Below are positions 10,201 through 17,471 of a stretch of 64,000 nucleotides of DNA, piece by piece. This DNA comes from Verrucomicrobiales bacterium (GTDB lineage Bacteria > Verrucomicrobiota > Verrucomicrobiia > Verrucomicrobiales > DEV007): assembly GCA_029212615.1 (NCBI GenBank), contig JARGPJ010000005.1:62001-126000 (forward strand). The letters are read 5' to 3'. Every line of letters begins with the position of its first letter. Positions within the stretch are counted from its first letter, which is position 1. Below the pieces are notes generated by a model that saw only the letters and a list, made by a program, of their open reading frames with translations, was not told where the DNA came from and did no database searches. Both the position numbers and the translations under genes were made by a program.

Positions 10201-10610
10201 GTCTGTCCATTCTTCGCGATGATGCCGCGACCCCGCTCATGATAGAGCATCGCATTGTTCTCCGCTGCAGGATGGACGTCGCATTGATACCCTCCGATCG
10301 ACCATTTTCCGATCTCCGGCATTTCCTTGCTGCGATACTGAATTCCTGAATTGTTTCCGGTGACGCGGATTTTTGCGCGAAGCTCAAAGTTCTCGACCTC
10401 ACCGCCGCGATAGATGAGAAACTGATTGTATTCCAGATCCTCAGGCGACTTCGTGCGACCAGTGATGGCACCGTCTTCCACTGCCCAGAACTTCGGATTA
10501 CCATCCCACCCCGTGAGATCCTTTCCGTTAAAAAGACTTTCGAAGCCGTCTTCGGCTTGAGTATGCTGAAATAAGCAAACGGCGGTGATCAGGAGGAGTA
10601 ATTTTCTCAT
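7245..10610 (-). CDS. DUF1080 / beta-propeller / HEAT / cytochrome c fusion protein
   Basis: A 1121-aa exported protein. The ORF runs to 10745, but the ATG at 10610 gives a clean signal peptide (MRKLLLLITAVCLFQHTQA), so I chose it. In order: a DUF1080 domain starting FESLFNGKDLTGWD (about 20-225); a Lys/Ala/Pro-rich linker (about 235-270); a propeller of the membrane-bound dehydrogenase type starting near VPEGFEVELLY; helical HEAT-like repeats; and a cytochrome c domain with CYACH at 988-992 and a PDLTGAGGRY segment. This architecture is common in Planctomycetota and Verrucomicrobiota and suggests periplasmic oxidation of a carbohydrate with electron transfer through haem. The substrate is unknown. 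Confidence 0.88.
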   Translation of the reverse strand: MRKLLLLITAVCLFQHTQAEDGFESLFNGKDLTGWDGNPKFWAVEDGAITGRTKSPEDLEYNQFLIYRGGEVENFELRAKIRVTGNNSGIQYRSKEMPEIGKWSIGGYQCDVHPAAENNAMLYHERGRGIIAKNGQTVAVDPEGRKWLTAERDAVAVDTAEWNEYTIIAKGNHVTHLLNGEVTAVVHDYDKEGRCLSGLLAIQVHRGPAMEVQVKDIRLKKLPEGGINPWSNADVPNDAQEIGKPKAKPKAAPAKPKAAAKAAPKPKPKRQTEVGPRIGENQATPVDRIKVPEGFEVELLYSVPGGDQGSWVALANDDKGRIYASDQYGDFYRFTPPAAGEELSEADVEKLPVNIRAINGMAFAFDALYVGVNDYERKIQSGLYRISDSDGNDELDKVEMLKAFESKSDHGVHAIVPTPDGKSLYLVTGNNAVIDGGPVAGTSDNSPVTKTWGDDHLLPRMLDGRGHNRHVLAPGGIIYRVDPDGNNFEIFASGFRNIYDASLNREGELFTYDADMEYDFNTPWYRPTRVNHVVSGGEYGWRNGAGKYPEFYADNLPATVNIGPGSPTGTLFGYGAKFPAKYQNAFYALDWSWGKVYAIHLEQDGASYTGTKEEFITGAPLPVTDAIIHPGDGAMYFAIGGRRVQSGLYRVSYRGADSVAAVDKIPEPTEEAGIRHHLESFHGVEKDGAVSESWEYLDHEDRWVRWAARVAIEHQPVKEWATKALEEKAAERRIEGILALARVAGSAPSQREEGGVSGISTAKRSEIYGSDSELREAILSSLLEVEVDALSEAWKIDYTRVLQIVLVRFGDPSAEHREALIAKLDPSLPSTSYELNWVLLETLVSLQDPGAAEKGMKLLAEAKSQEPQMQFARSLAHLKAGWTPELREQQIEWFLTAANYRGGASFTKFIEFIRNDSLATYTDAEKKTHAELLAKKPEVKSAIENVGAVFAGRTPKMWTLEELSEAAATGMTQRDFENGRKMFAAAACYACHRFGNAGGMTGPDLTGAGGRYSPHDFLDQVINPSKEINEQFAPIVVTQKDGTVVSGVVVNLSGNNVTLNTDLSDPNQRVNVDRTQVESIEVSKVSPMPPMLLNMLTKDEILDLVAYTLSGGDKSNEMFAK

Positions 10611-10827
10611 CAATAAAAAAGAAGGGGGTGATTTTGGACGGCATGACACCGGTTGAAAAGATAATCTCACGAAGAAAAAGCGAAACAGGCACGATAACGC
10701 TCCAAGGGGCCCGAATTTCTGCCATGTCATAGCCAAATCGGACACATCCCCCGATCAGAAATACGAGCCTGACAAATTCGTCATTGAAACTGATGCCGAC
10801 ATCCACGCCGGGTAAAAGGATCGAACC
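10611..10827. other. 217-bp intergenic region
   Basis: This is the longest gap in the 5.7-19.1 kb minus-strand block, upstream of the DUF1080/cytochrome gene and downstream of a sulfatase. It is A-rich near the start codon on the coding strand's complement. I found no convincing promoter, terminator hairpin or small gene. Confidence 0.3.
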
Positions 10828-12198
10828 CTAGTTAAGAGGATCACCAAAGGCATCGACTTCCACCTTCGCGGCCGCGGAAACAGGACCGGACATTTTCTCA
10901 TCGATAACTGCCTGCAACTTCGACGCGGCAGCAATGGCTTCAGCATCAGGTTCGTCTTCGAGAAGATTCTCTTTGAGCCCGTCACCCGAGATATCGTAAA
11001 GCCGACCATCTGAAAAGAGCTTGTAATGATGATCGAGCGCGAAAATGTGCCGGGCGAACCTTTCCTTATCCCATCCGGGCCTTGGATCATACCAGAAAAA
11101 TGACGCCTCACGTGCCCCCTCATTCTCTCCGAAAAGGGCCGGCGCGAAACTGATCCCGTCGATCGGCCAATCAGCGGGGACCTCGACGCCGGCGAGCTCC
11201 GCCAGGGTCGGAAGGAAATCGGAGGCATCGATGAGATCATCCTTTATCTGCCCCGGATTGATTCTTCCCGGCCAATGCGCAATCAGAGGCACCCTAATCC
11301 CCGTCTGAAGCGGAGAGGCCTTGCCCCCCTGAATCGCTTCACCTCGGAACTGCGTCGTCACCTTCGTGTCGGTGCCATTGTCACTGTAAAAGACAATGAG
11401 CGTGTTCTCTTTGAGACCCGCCGCGGCAAGCCCCTCCTCGAGTTGCCCGACGATCTTGTCCAGGTAGTGCACCATGTCCGGAAAATAGTGATCACTTTCA
11501 TCCAGTCGCATCGCCGGGTCAGCCCATTCCTCTGAATCCGGCGTCGGGTTCACCGGCCAGTGCGGCAGCGCCATGGCATAATAGGCAAAGAACGGCACCT
11601 CCCGTTCACGGGTCATAAAATCGAGAAGAAATTCGACCGAGGTGTCAGGACCATATTTGCCATCAAGCGGTCCGTTCAGCTTCCCGTTCCGATCAAAGCT
11701 GGGATTGCCGTAGCGGGAACCTTTGTCCTCCGTATTCCAGGCATGATAGAGTGACCATTCATCGAACCCGGCATCCTCAACTTTCATCCCGGTACCCCGC
11801 CGGCGATCAGCATTCGGATAATCAGGTGGATCGTAGGACTGCAACTGCCACTTACCGGCGATCGCCGTTTCATAGCCCGCGTCCTGCATGAGGTGCCCGA
11901 AGGTGCGCTCCTTCGGATCAAGGGTGCCGAAGTATAGCCAGTTCCGGTGGTTATACTTTCCCGTCATGATCTGGACCCGGGTTGGCGTACAAAGCGGTTG
12001 AGAATAGGCATGGGTAAAACGAATTCCTTCCTCCGCGAGGCGATCCAGGTTCGGTGTTCCGTAGGACTCCGAACCATAACAGCTCAGGCCCTCGATCCCG
12101 AGATCATCAGCCATGATAAAAAGGATATTTGGCTTCTCTGCCCCGGACAAATTCAATGTCAGGCTCAGAAATAAAAAGTAACAGGGAATGAATTTCAT
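10828..12198 (-). CDS. Exported sulfatase, arylsulfatase A-like
   Basis: A 456-aa type I sulfatase. The signal peptide ends near residue 19; KPNILFIMADDLG and CTPTR (formylglycine at Cys70) follow, then GKYNHRNW, GKWQLQ and a YSDNGTD metal-site segment. It starts 1 bp downstream of the stop of the sulfatase at 12200-13639, so the two are almost certainly one transcript and probably act on the same glycan. The specificity is not readable from sequence. Confidence 0.93.
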   Translation of the reverse strand: MKFIPCYFLFLSLTLNLSGAEKPNILFIMADDLGIEGLSCYGSESYGTPNLDRLAEEGIRFTHAYSQPLCTPTRVQIMTGKYNHRNWLYFGTLDPKERTFGHLMQDAGYETAIAGKWQLQSYDPPDYPNADRRRGTGMKVEDAGFDEWSLYHAWNTEDKGSRYGNPSFDRNGKLNGPLDGKYGPDTSVEFLLDFMTREREVPFFAYYAMALPHWPVNPTPDSEEWADPAMRLDESDHYFPDMVHYLDKIVGQLEEGLAAAGLKENTLIVFYSDNGTDTKVTTQFRGEAIQGGKASPLQTGIRVPLIAHWPGRINPGQIKDDLIDASDFLPTLAELAGVEVPADWPIDGISFAPALFGENEGAREASFFWYDPRPGWDKERFARHIFALDHHYKLFSDGRLYDISGDGLKENLLEDEPDAEAIAAASKLQAVIDEKMSGPVSAAAKVEVDAFGDPLN

Positions 12199-12199
12199 C

Positions 12200-13639
12200 T
12201 TAATTACGTTTGTGAGGGGGCAGGCCGACGAAAGGTTTAAGCTGAGCAGAGAGTTGTTTGATCAAGTCAGCCTTTGATTCATCTGAAGCGAGATTGGTGA
12301 TCTCTTCCGGATCATTCTCATGATCGTAAAGTTCACGCCCTGCCTCTCCCTCAAGCCACTCGGTGTACCGCCAGCGATCCGTCCGAATTGAGTATCCCCA
12401 CGCCTCAGGGCTGTGCCAGATCTGGGTCACAGCAGGCTTCTCCCATTTGGCATTGTCAGGATCAGAAAGCAAAGGACGAAGAGACGCCCCCTCCAGATTC
12501 TCCGGAGCGGTCAATCCGCAGAGATCCGCAAGGGTGGGATACAGGTCAAGCAACTCAACCGGCTTCATCGTTGACGCACCCTCAGCCAATCCGGGGGCCG
12601 CTATGATCATCGGCATCTTGGCGGAACGCTCGAAAGCCTTACGCTTATACCAGAGCCCCTTCTCTCCAAGAAAGTAGCCATGATCGGACCAGAAAACGAT
12701 AATGGTGTTCTCGATGAGTCCAGTCTCTTCCAGCGCATCAAGGAGACGCCCGACCTGAGCATCAACGAAACTGTTGCACGCATAGTACGCCTGTTTGCAG
12801 CGGCGGGCCTCTTCCACGGTGACGTCTTCAAAATAATACGGCCAGTGCTTTATATCACGCTGCATCGCCATCGGAGGAACATCGAGGAGGTCCGCCTTCG
12901 CTTCATCCAGATCAGGTATCGTGATCTCATCCAGAGGATACATATCGAAGTAACGCTTCGGCGCGACGTAGGGACAGTGCGGGTTAAAAAATCCAGCGGC
13001 GAGAAAGAAGGGCTCGTCCTTCTTCTCCTTCATCAACTCGATGATCTTCGTCGCGACCATGCCGTCGGTATGTTCCCCGTCCTCACTGACAGGATCCCAC
13101 CACGCCATCGAAATGCCGAGCCCTTTATCCTGCCGCCCTTTACCATAACGGATAATATTCTCCTCCTGGAGACTGTCGATACCCTGCGGGTTGTATCGCT
13201 CATCCCAGGTCTCAGGGTCGTCATTGCCGTCCGTGCCAATCATACTCGGATTACCGTAGTGATAAATCTTTCCGGCACGGGCTGAGAAGTAGCCGTTCCG
13301 GCGAAAGAGCTGCCCCAGAGTGACGAGGTCAGGATTCCTCTCGCGAAGCTCATGCTTCAAGGTATGCAGATCCAGCGTATCAGGCCGCAGCCCGGTCATG
13401 AGGCTCGCCCGGCTCGGCCCACACAATGGTTGCTGACAGTAGGCGCGATCGAAGCGCACCCCCATCGAGGCAAGACGTTCGAGATTTGGCGTTTTGACCT
13501 GATCGTAGCCAAAGGCACTGAGGTCATTGTTCATGTCATCAGCGGCGATGAAAAGAACGTTGTATTTTTCTTCTCCCGAGGCCGGGGAAAGATAGAGAAA
13601 GCCGGTGACGACCAGGCAGAATAGGGAGCGAAACATCAT
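12200..13639 (-). CDS. Exported sulfatase, iduronate-2-sulfatase-like
   Basis: A type I sulfatase of 479 aa with a signal peptide ending near residue 22, a YNVLFIAADDMNND opening, and CGPSR with the formylglycine at Cys73. GFFNPHCPYVAPKRY and WSDHGYFLGEKG are typical of the iduronate-2-sulfatase-like and choline-sulfatase-like groups. The first track residue is a GTG at 13642; two in-frame ATGs follow, and I used 13639. It lies 62 bp downstream of the amidotransferase gene and 1 bp upstream of the next sulfatase. Confidence 0.92.
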   Translation of the reverse strand: MMFRSLFCLVVTGFLYLSPASGEEKYNVLFIAADDMNNDLSAFGYDQVKTPNLERLASMGVRFDRAYCQQPLCGPSRASLMTGLRPDTLDLHTLKHELRERNPDLVTLGQLFRRNGYFSARAGKIYHYGNPSMIGTDGNDDPETWDERYNPQGIDSLQEENIIRYGKGRQDKGLGISMAWWDPVSEDGEHTDGMVATKIIELMKEKKDEPFFLAAGFFNPHCPYVAPKRYFDMYPLDEITIPDLDEAKADLLDVPPMAMQRDIKHWPYYFEDVTVEEARRCKQAYYACNSFVDAQVGRLLDALEETGLIENTIIVFWSDHGYFLGEKGLWYKRKAFERSAKMPMIIAAPGLAEGASTMKPVELLDLYPTLADLCGLTAPENLEGASLRPLLSDPDNAKWEKPAVTQIWHSPEAWGYSIRTDRWRYTEWLEGEAGRELYDHENDPEEITNLASDESKADLIKQLSAQLKPFVGLPPHKRN

Positions 13640-13701
13640 CACTCATGGATTGCCCTGTCAGCGCAAAAATGTCAATCCCCGATCTCCCGCAACCCGCTAA
13701 C

Positions 13702-14391
13702 TTAACGGGCGCTCCATCGGTCCAGAACCTGATACAAAACCGCTCCACCGGCAGCCCCGTGCGTTGAAAAGCCTTCCACCATCTCCATCGATGACTGCAC
13801 CGTAGGCCCTCCCGCCTCGACTTCGCCGGCAAAGGCTTGAAGGAAACCGCTGAGTGACTCTTCATTCACTTCAACATGGCACTGCAGTCCCAAACACTGC
13901 TCGCCCCATTGGAACGCCTGCACCGCGCAAATCTTTGAAGAAGCCAACAACTTTGCCGCCGGAGGCAACTGAATCTGTTCGCCATGCCAGTGAAACACCG
14001 TCATCCTGTCCGGGAGAGCTTCAAGCAGATGCTCCCCTCTCTCCCTTTTAAAAACCGGAAACCAGCCGATTTCCGCCTGAAGCCCCGGGACCACTCTCCC
14101 CCCGATCGCTAAAGCCATCATCTGGGCGCCAAGACACACCCCGAGAACCGGTTTTCCGGAATCCATAAACTCGCGAACGCGATCCATCGCAAAGGCAACA
14201 TCCGGATTCTCGATCGCATCGTTTGCGCTCATGGGGCCTCCCATGATCACAAAAGCATCATAATCCTCAAGTTCGATGACAGGAGCATTCACCGCCAGAA
14301 AACGATCCATCGAGTATCCACGGTCCTCAGCCCAGGTGGCGATTCGCGCAGGTCCCTCCTCGGCGAAATTCTGGAGACAAGCTATTTTCAT
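13702..14391 (-). CDS. Class I glutamine amidotransferase-like protein
   Basis: A 229-aa cytoplasmic protein of the GMP-synthase/YfeJ-like class I amidotransferase group. The nucleophile elbow GVCLGAQ gives Cys86, and QCHVEV carries the His and Glu of the triad, so the active site looks complete. Stand-alone members either hydrolyse gamma-glutamyl compounds or supply ammonia to a partner; no synthase partner is encoded next to it. Its ATG overlaps the stop of the permuted SGNH gene by 4 bp (ATGA). It is an odd companion for the exported carbohydrate enzymes upstream. Confidence 0.85.
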   Translation of the reverse strand: MKIACLQNFAEEGPARIATWAEDRGYSMDRFLAVNAPVIELEDYDAFVIMGGPMSANDAIENPDVAFAMDRVREFMDSGKPVLGVCLGAQMMALAIGGRVVPGLQAEIGWFPVFKRERGEHLLEALPDRMTVFHWHGEQIQLPPAAKLLASSKICAVQAFQWGEQCLGLQCHVEVNEESLSGFLQAFAGEVEAGGPTVQSSMEMVEGFSTHGAAGGAVLYQVLDRWSAR

Positions 14392-15116
14392 GGATCGAGA
14401 AGTCGGAAAAGTTGACCGGGATAACTCGTACTATCCGGCCCCGCCTTACCCGCTTTTTTCATGCCAGCCCCATAGGTAATGCTGTCACCAAGACAAACAA
14501 CTGTCGAACGATCGCCAACCCACTCCAGCCCGGCCAATGCCTCGTGAAGCGCTTCCGCAATAACCGCATACCCTTCCGCTGTGGGATGAACCCCGTCTTT
14601 CACCCCGCTGTTCGTTTCATTCCGAATCAGGGACGCAGGAAGCTCACTTGCGCCGCCCCTTTCCTTGAAAAGCGCGTGAATATCGACAACCTGCACCGCC
14701 GGTCGATCCCCCGCTTTTCGAATGAGTTGATTCAATGCCAAAACCCTCTCATCCGGCGAGATCCCTCCATACGCCTCCCTCGAATGCCGGGCCAGCAAAT
14801 AGCCGCTATGACAGGGGGGAATCGTCATGATCAACAGCCGACTGCCGCTCTCGATGATCTCAGCAATGAGAGAAGCAAGGTTCGCTTCAAAAGCAGCCGG
14901 TGAGCTCAGCTTCCGGGAATTGAGAGCGTCATTCGTACCGACCATTAAGATGACGAGGTCCGGCTCCCGCGAGAGCACATCCTCTTCAAGTCGCTCTAAC
15001 AAATCAGCCGAAGAATTTCCTCCCACCCCTGCATTGATCACCGTCAAGGCCGCGGCCGGGCTCACTGAAACGTGAACAAGCGCGAGAAACAGGAACGATA
15101 AAAACAAGCGGATCAT
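14388..15116 (-). CDS. Circularly permuted SGNH hydrolase (exported)
   Basis: This 242-aa protein has all four SGNH catalytic blocks but in a rotated order. After a signal peptide (about 1-22) the mature protein opens directly with block II (INAGVGGNS, about 27-35), then block III GTND (60-63), then block V DGVHP (Asp174, His177), and only then block I, GDSIT (210-214, nucleophile Ser212), ending SYPGQLFRLLDP. In ordinary family members the GDS segment and this SYPxxL helix are at the N-terminus, immediately before block II. The reading frame is continuous (ggt gac agc att acc at 14475-14489 on the plus-strand complement). It is probably an exported esterase; the substrate is unknown. It overlaps both neighbours by 4 bp. 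Confidence 0.87.
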   Translation of the reverse strand: MIRLFLSFLFLALVHVSVSPAAALTVINAGVGGNSSADLLERLEEDVLSREPDLVILMVGTNDALNSRKLSSPAAFEANLASLIAEIIESGSRLLIMTIPPCHSGYLLARHSREAYGGISPDERVLALNQLIRKAGDRPAVQVVDIHALFKERGGASELPASLIRNETNSGVKDGVHPTAEGYAVIAEALHEALAGLEWVGDRSTVVCLGDSITYGAGMKKAGKAGPDSTSYPGQLFRLLDP

Positions 15117-16528
15117 TCCCTCTTCAAAGCCGGCTCAAACACTTGAAAGAAATCGACCTGAGCTGATCCACCGTCAACAGGGCGGAGCTCCAGAGTATGC
15201 TCAGTATTTGGAAGGACTTCAGCCAGCCTTACCACGAAGCTTTCACCATCCTCTCCCTGGAAGTTCACCTCATCACTCACGGAACGCCTCACTTCAAAGG
15301 TGAAGAAATCTCCGGCACGATTCCTTTCAGCGCGCCGCCAGAGATAGGGACTGATTTCAATCTGTCCGGAATCACTCGTGAAAGGCTCGAAGGCATTCCC
15401 CTGTCCATCGGGTCCTGTCACGCTGCCTTCAATCCTGTAGTCACCACGATCACTTGTCATCTCGATCCTCCAGGTTTGGGGAATCACCTCATCCCGCAGG
15501 GTCACTCCGTGAGGCGACTGATCACGGGGGTTCGAACCTTTACCCACTTTAGCATTCCGCGGATCCGGCAAGACATAACTCATGAGAAATGCGTCGATCT
15601 CCCGGGCGGGCCTTCCATCGATGAACACCTCAAAGCGCCCCCCTTCCGGGGACTGTTGACCAATCAGGTCAATGCGATTCCCTGTGAACCGAACCGTGTA
15701 TCCGCCCTCATCACCCACCTGAGGCTGAATCTTGCGTTCACGGGATGATGGCTCATAGCTGAAGGGGGAATCAGGTTGAAAATGAGCAGCTATGTTAGAG
15801 TTCACAATCCATGCCCCATAGTCACTCTGGTGCACGGCATCCTTCAAGAGAGCCTCAATCGGAAGATCGTTTTCTCTCAAGTAGGTCGCCCAGTCACGTC
15901 GGCTTTCCACAAACTCGACTCCATACTTCCGGCACACAGCCCTCACCGCTTCGACATCCTGGTCGGGAGAATTTTCCGACTTCCCCCACATCTCCTGACC
16001 TCTCAATCTCCAGTGGATACTGGGAACAATGATATCCGCAGTCGTCTGGGACTGAATTTCAACGATCAGTTTTTCAAGGTCCTCCGGCTTGCCCAGCGTA
16101 TAGGTGATCACAAGATCCGGCTGATCCGGAACAAGGAGATGCCTTGCCCATCCTCTCAGGTATTGCCACGGGCAGGAGTTACCGACCATTTTTTCATAGC
16201 GGATCTCCGGCGCATTGGGAAACCGCTTCGGAATCTCCTCCTGCCAGAACTCACCACTACCAAGCATGTTCGTGTAACTCGAACCGATCGCCCAAATCAG
16301 GAATGGTCGATCCGGTTCTAAACCGTTCTTCAATTTATGCATTGTCAGGGCAAGATGCTGCCCCGCCTTCGGACCGGATTTAGCGACATATTTCGCCGCC
16401 CCCTCCGGTTTTCCCATCGAGAAAACAGGCTCATCCGTGATGAGGCTTCGCCCCGCTTCCCGGGACTCAACCCTGTCAGGAATGAGACCTAACAGAGTTA
16501 AAAACACGATCAGCACCCCCCTGCTCAT
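15113..16528 (-). CDS. Exported SGNH-like protein with C-terminal beta-rich domain
   Basis: A 471-aa protein with a signal peptide. The middle looks like a divergent SGNH hydrolase: IWAIGSSYT at the block I position, MVGNSCP near block II, YTLGKPED where GxND is expected, and DAVHQSDYG as block V. The missing block III Asn makes activity uncertain. The C-terminal half (about 250-470) is beta-rich with several acidic loops and is probably a carbohydrate-binding or jelly-roll module; I do not recognise the family. It overlaps the TIM-barrel isomerase upstream and the permuted SGNH gene downstream by 4 bp each. Confidence 0.72.
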   Translation of the reverse strand: MSRGVLIVFLTLLGLIPDRVESREAGRSLITDEPVFSMGKPEGAAKYVAKSGPKAGQHLALTMHKLKNGLEPDRPFLIWAIGSSYTNMLGSGEFWQEEIPKRFPNAPEIRYEKMVGNSCPWQYLRGWARHLLVPDQPDLVITYTLGKPEDLEKLIVEIQSQTTADIIVPSIHWRLRGQEMWGKSENSPDQDVEAVRAVCRKYGVEFVESRRDWATYLRENDLPIEALLKDAVHQSDYGAWIVNSNIAAHFQPDSPFSYEPSSRERKIQPQVGDEGGYTVRFTGNRIDLIGQQSPEGGRFEVFIDGRPAREIDAFLMSYVLPDPRNAKVGKGSNPRDQSPHGVTLRDEVIPQTWRIEMTSDRGDYRIEGSVTGPDGQGNAFEPFTSDSGQIEISPYLWRRAERNRAGDFFTFEVRRSVSDEVNFQGEDGESFVVRLAEVLPNTEHTLELRPVDGGSAQVDFFQVFEPALKRE

Positions 16529-17424
16529 GCCATCTCCTCCATGACCCGCTCGATAAGATTTTTCGTCAGCTTGATCCCTTCAATGGGAGAAACTTCATGG
16601 CCTTCAAACTCAATCCCGATGTACCCGGAGAACCCGCTGTCTTTCACAATCTTAAGCATGCGACGGTAATCGACATTGGCCTCATTCCCCTCTGCATCAA
16701 AGCTCTTCGCCTTCGCGCAGACAATCTTCGCCCAGGGCATCATTTCCTCGACGCCCAGATACGGATCATACTCCTTAAAATTCTGAAAATCAGGAAGGGT
16801 TCCGCAACCCTCCATCGCGACCCCCTTCATGACTTCGGCAATCCAGGCTCCGTTGCTGGAATGGCCACCGTGGTTCTCCACCACGATGCCAAGCTCATAC
16901 TCCGACTCCGCGACTGCTGTAAGCGACTTCAGCCCGGCAACGGCGTGCCTTTTCTGCTCTTCGGCGTCTCCGCCTGATCGCACATCGACACGAATGCACT
17001 GTCCGCCGAGAATCTGCATGGCCTCAAGCCAGGGACGGTATCCCTCGATGGCCGCAGCCCTCACCGCAGGGTCCGGTGAATCCAGAGCCGCTTTACTCCG
17101 ACACAGCATCATCGTGTTCACCGCACCGAGATCATCCGTGCGTTTCCGGAGCTCTTTGAAAAATCCGGCGTTTCCGGCCAGTTCCTCCATGTGCCCGTTG
17201 AAATACTCAAGAGCCTTGATTCCCGTCCCCTCGACCACCGTCTTCGGGTAATCATTCATCGCGAGAGCTCCGGACTTCAGTTCCCGGTTAAAACTGTATT
17301 GCTGCACCGCAAGCTTTAACCACGGGTCGCCGGTCGAAACCGGATCTTTAGCAGACAATGAAAAAGCGGGAGCAGCGGCTCCGGCGGAAAGGGCGATCGT
17401 TTGAAGCGCGTGACGTCTATTCAT
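16525..17424 (-). CDS. Tat-exported sugar isomerase/epimerase-like TIM barrel
   Basis: A 299-aa protein of the xylose isomerase-like TIM-barrel (hydroxypyruvate isomerase/sugar phosphate isomerase) group. The ATG at 17424 gives a Tat-type signal (MNRRHALQTIALSAGAAAPA); the track start is a TTG 15 bp upstream. VVENHGGHSSN, GTLPDFQNF and GYIGIEFEG are typical barrel segments, with Glu and His that bind a metal in relatives. It is a paralogue of the 299-aa protein at 25212-26111. It lies 47 bp downstream of the PQQ-type propeller gene and overlaps the next gene by 4 bp. Export by Tat suggests it folds with its metal before secretion. Confidence 0.87.
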   Translation of the reverse strand: MNRRHALQTIALSAGAAAPAFSLSAKDPVSTGDPWLKLAVQQYSFNRELKSGALAMNDYPKTVVEGTGIKALEYFNGHMEELAGNAGFFKELRKRTDDLGAVNTMMLCRSKAALDSPDPAVRAAAIEGYRPWLEAMQILGGQCIRVDVRSGGDAEEQKRHAVAGLKSLTAVAESEYELGIVVENHGGHSSNGAWIAEVMKGVAMEGCGTLPDFQNFKEYDPYLGVEEMMPWAKIVCAKAKSFDAEGNEANVDYRRMLKIVKDSGFSGYIGIEFEGHEVSPIEGIKLTKNLIERVMEEMA

Positions 17425-17471
17425 AGCACGGCACTCCAACGTGATTCCCTCCCTCCGTCAAGCTCGCGGGC

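Noticed and set aside
8163-10349. Long plus-strand ORFs (370 aa and 325 aa) inside the DUF1080/cytochrome gene
   Set aside because: Their translations are low in recognisable motifs and antisense to a protein with clear domains; they are shadows of the opposite-strand gene.
13670-13675. TTGACA on the minus strand upstream of the sulfatase at 12200-13639
   Set aside because: A good -35 match, but no acceptable -10 hexamer lies 15-19 bp downstream, so I do not call a promoter.
14475-14489. GDSIT as the start of a separate short gene after the SGNH fragment
   Set aside because: It is in the same uninterrupted reading frame as the preceding catalytic blocks and is followed within 100 bp by the stop overlapping the amidotransferase start, so no separate gene fits.
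16469-16499. AACCCTGTC-N13-AACAGAGTT, resembling the dispersed hairpin with arms swapped
   Set aside because: The arm order is reversed relative to the three real copies, there are mismatches, and it lies inside the coding region of the SGNH-like protein, so it is probably chance.
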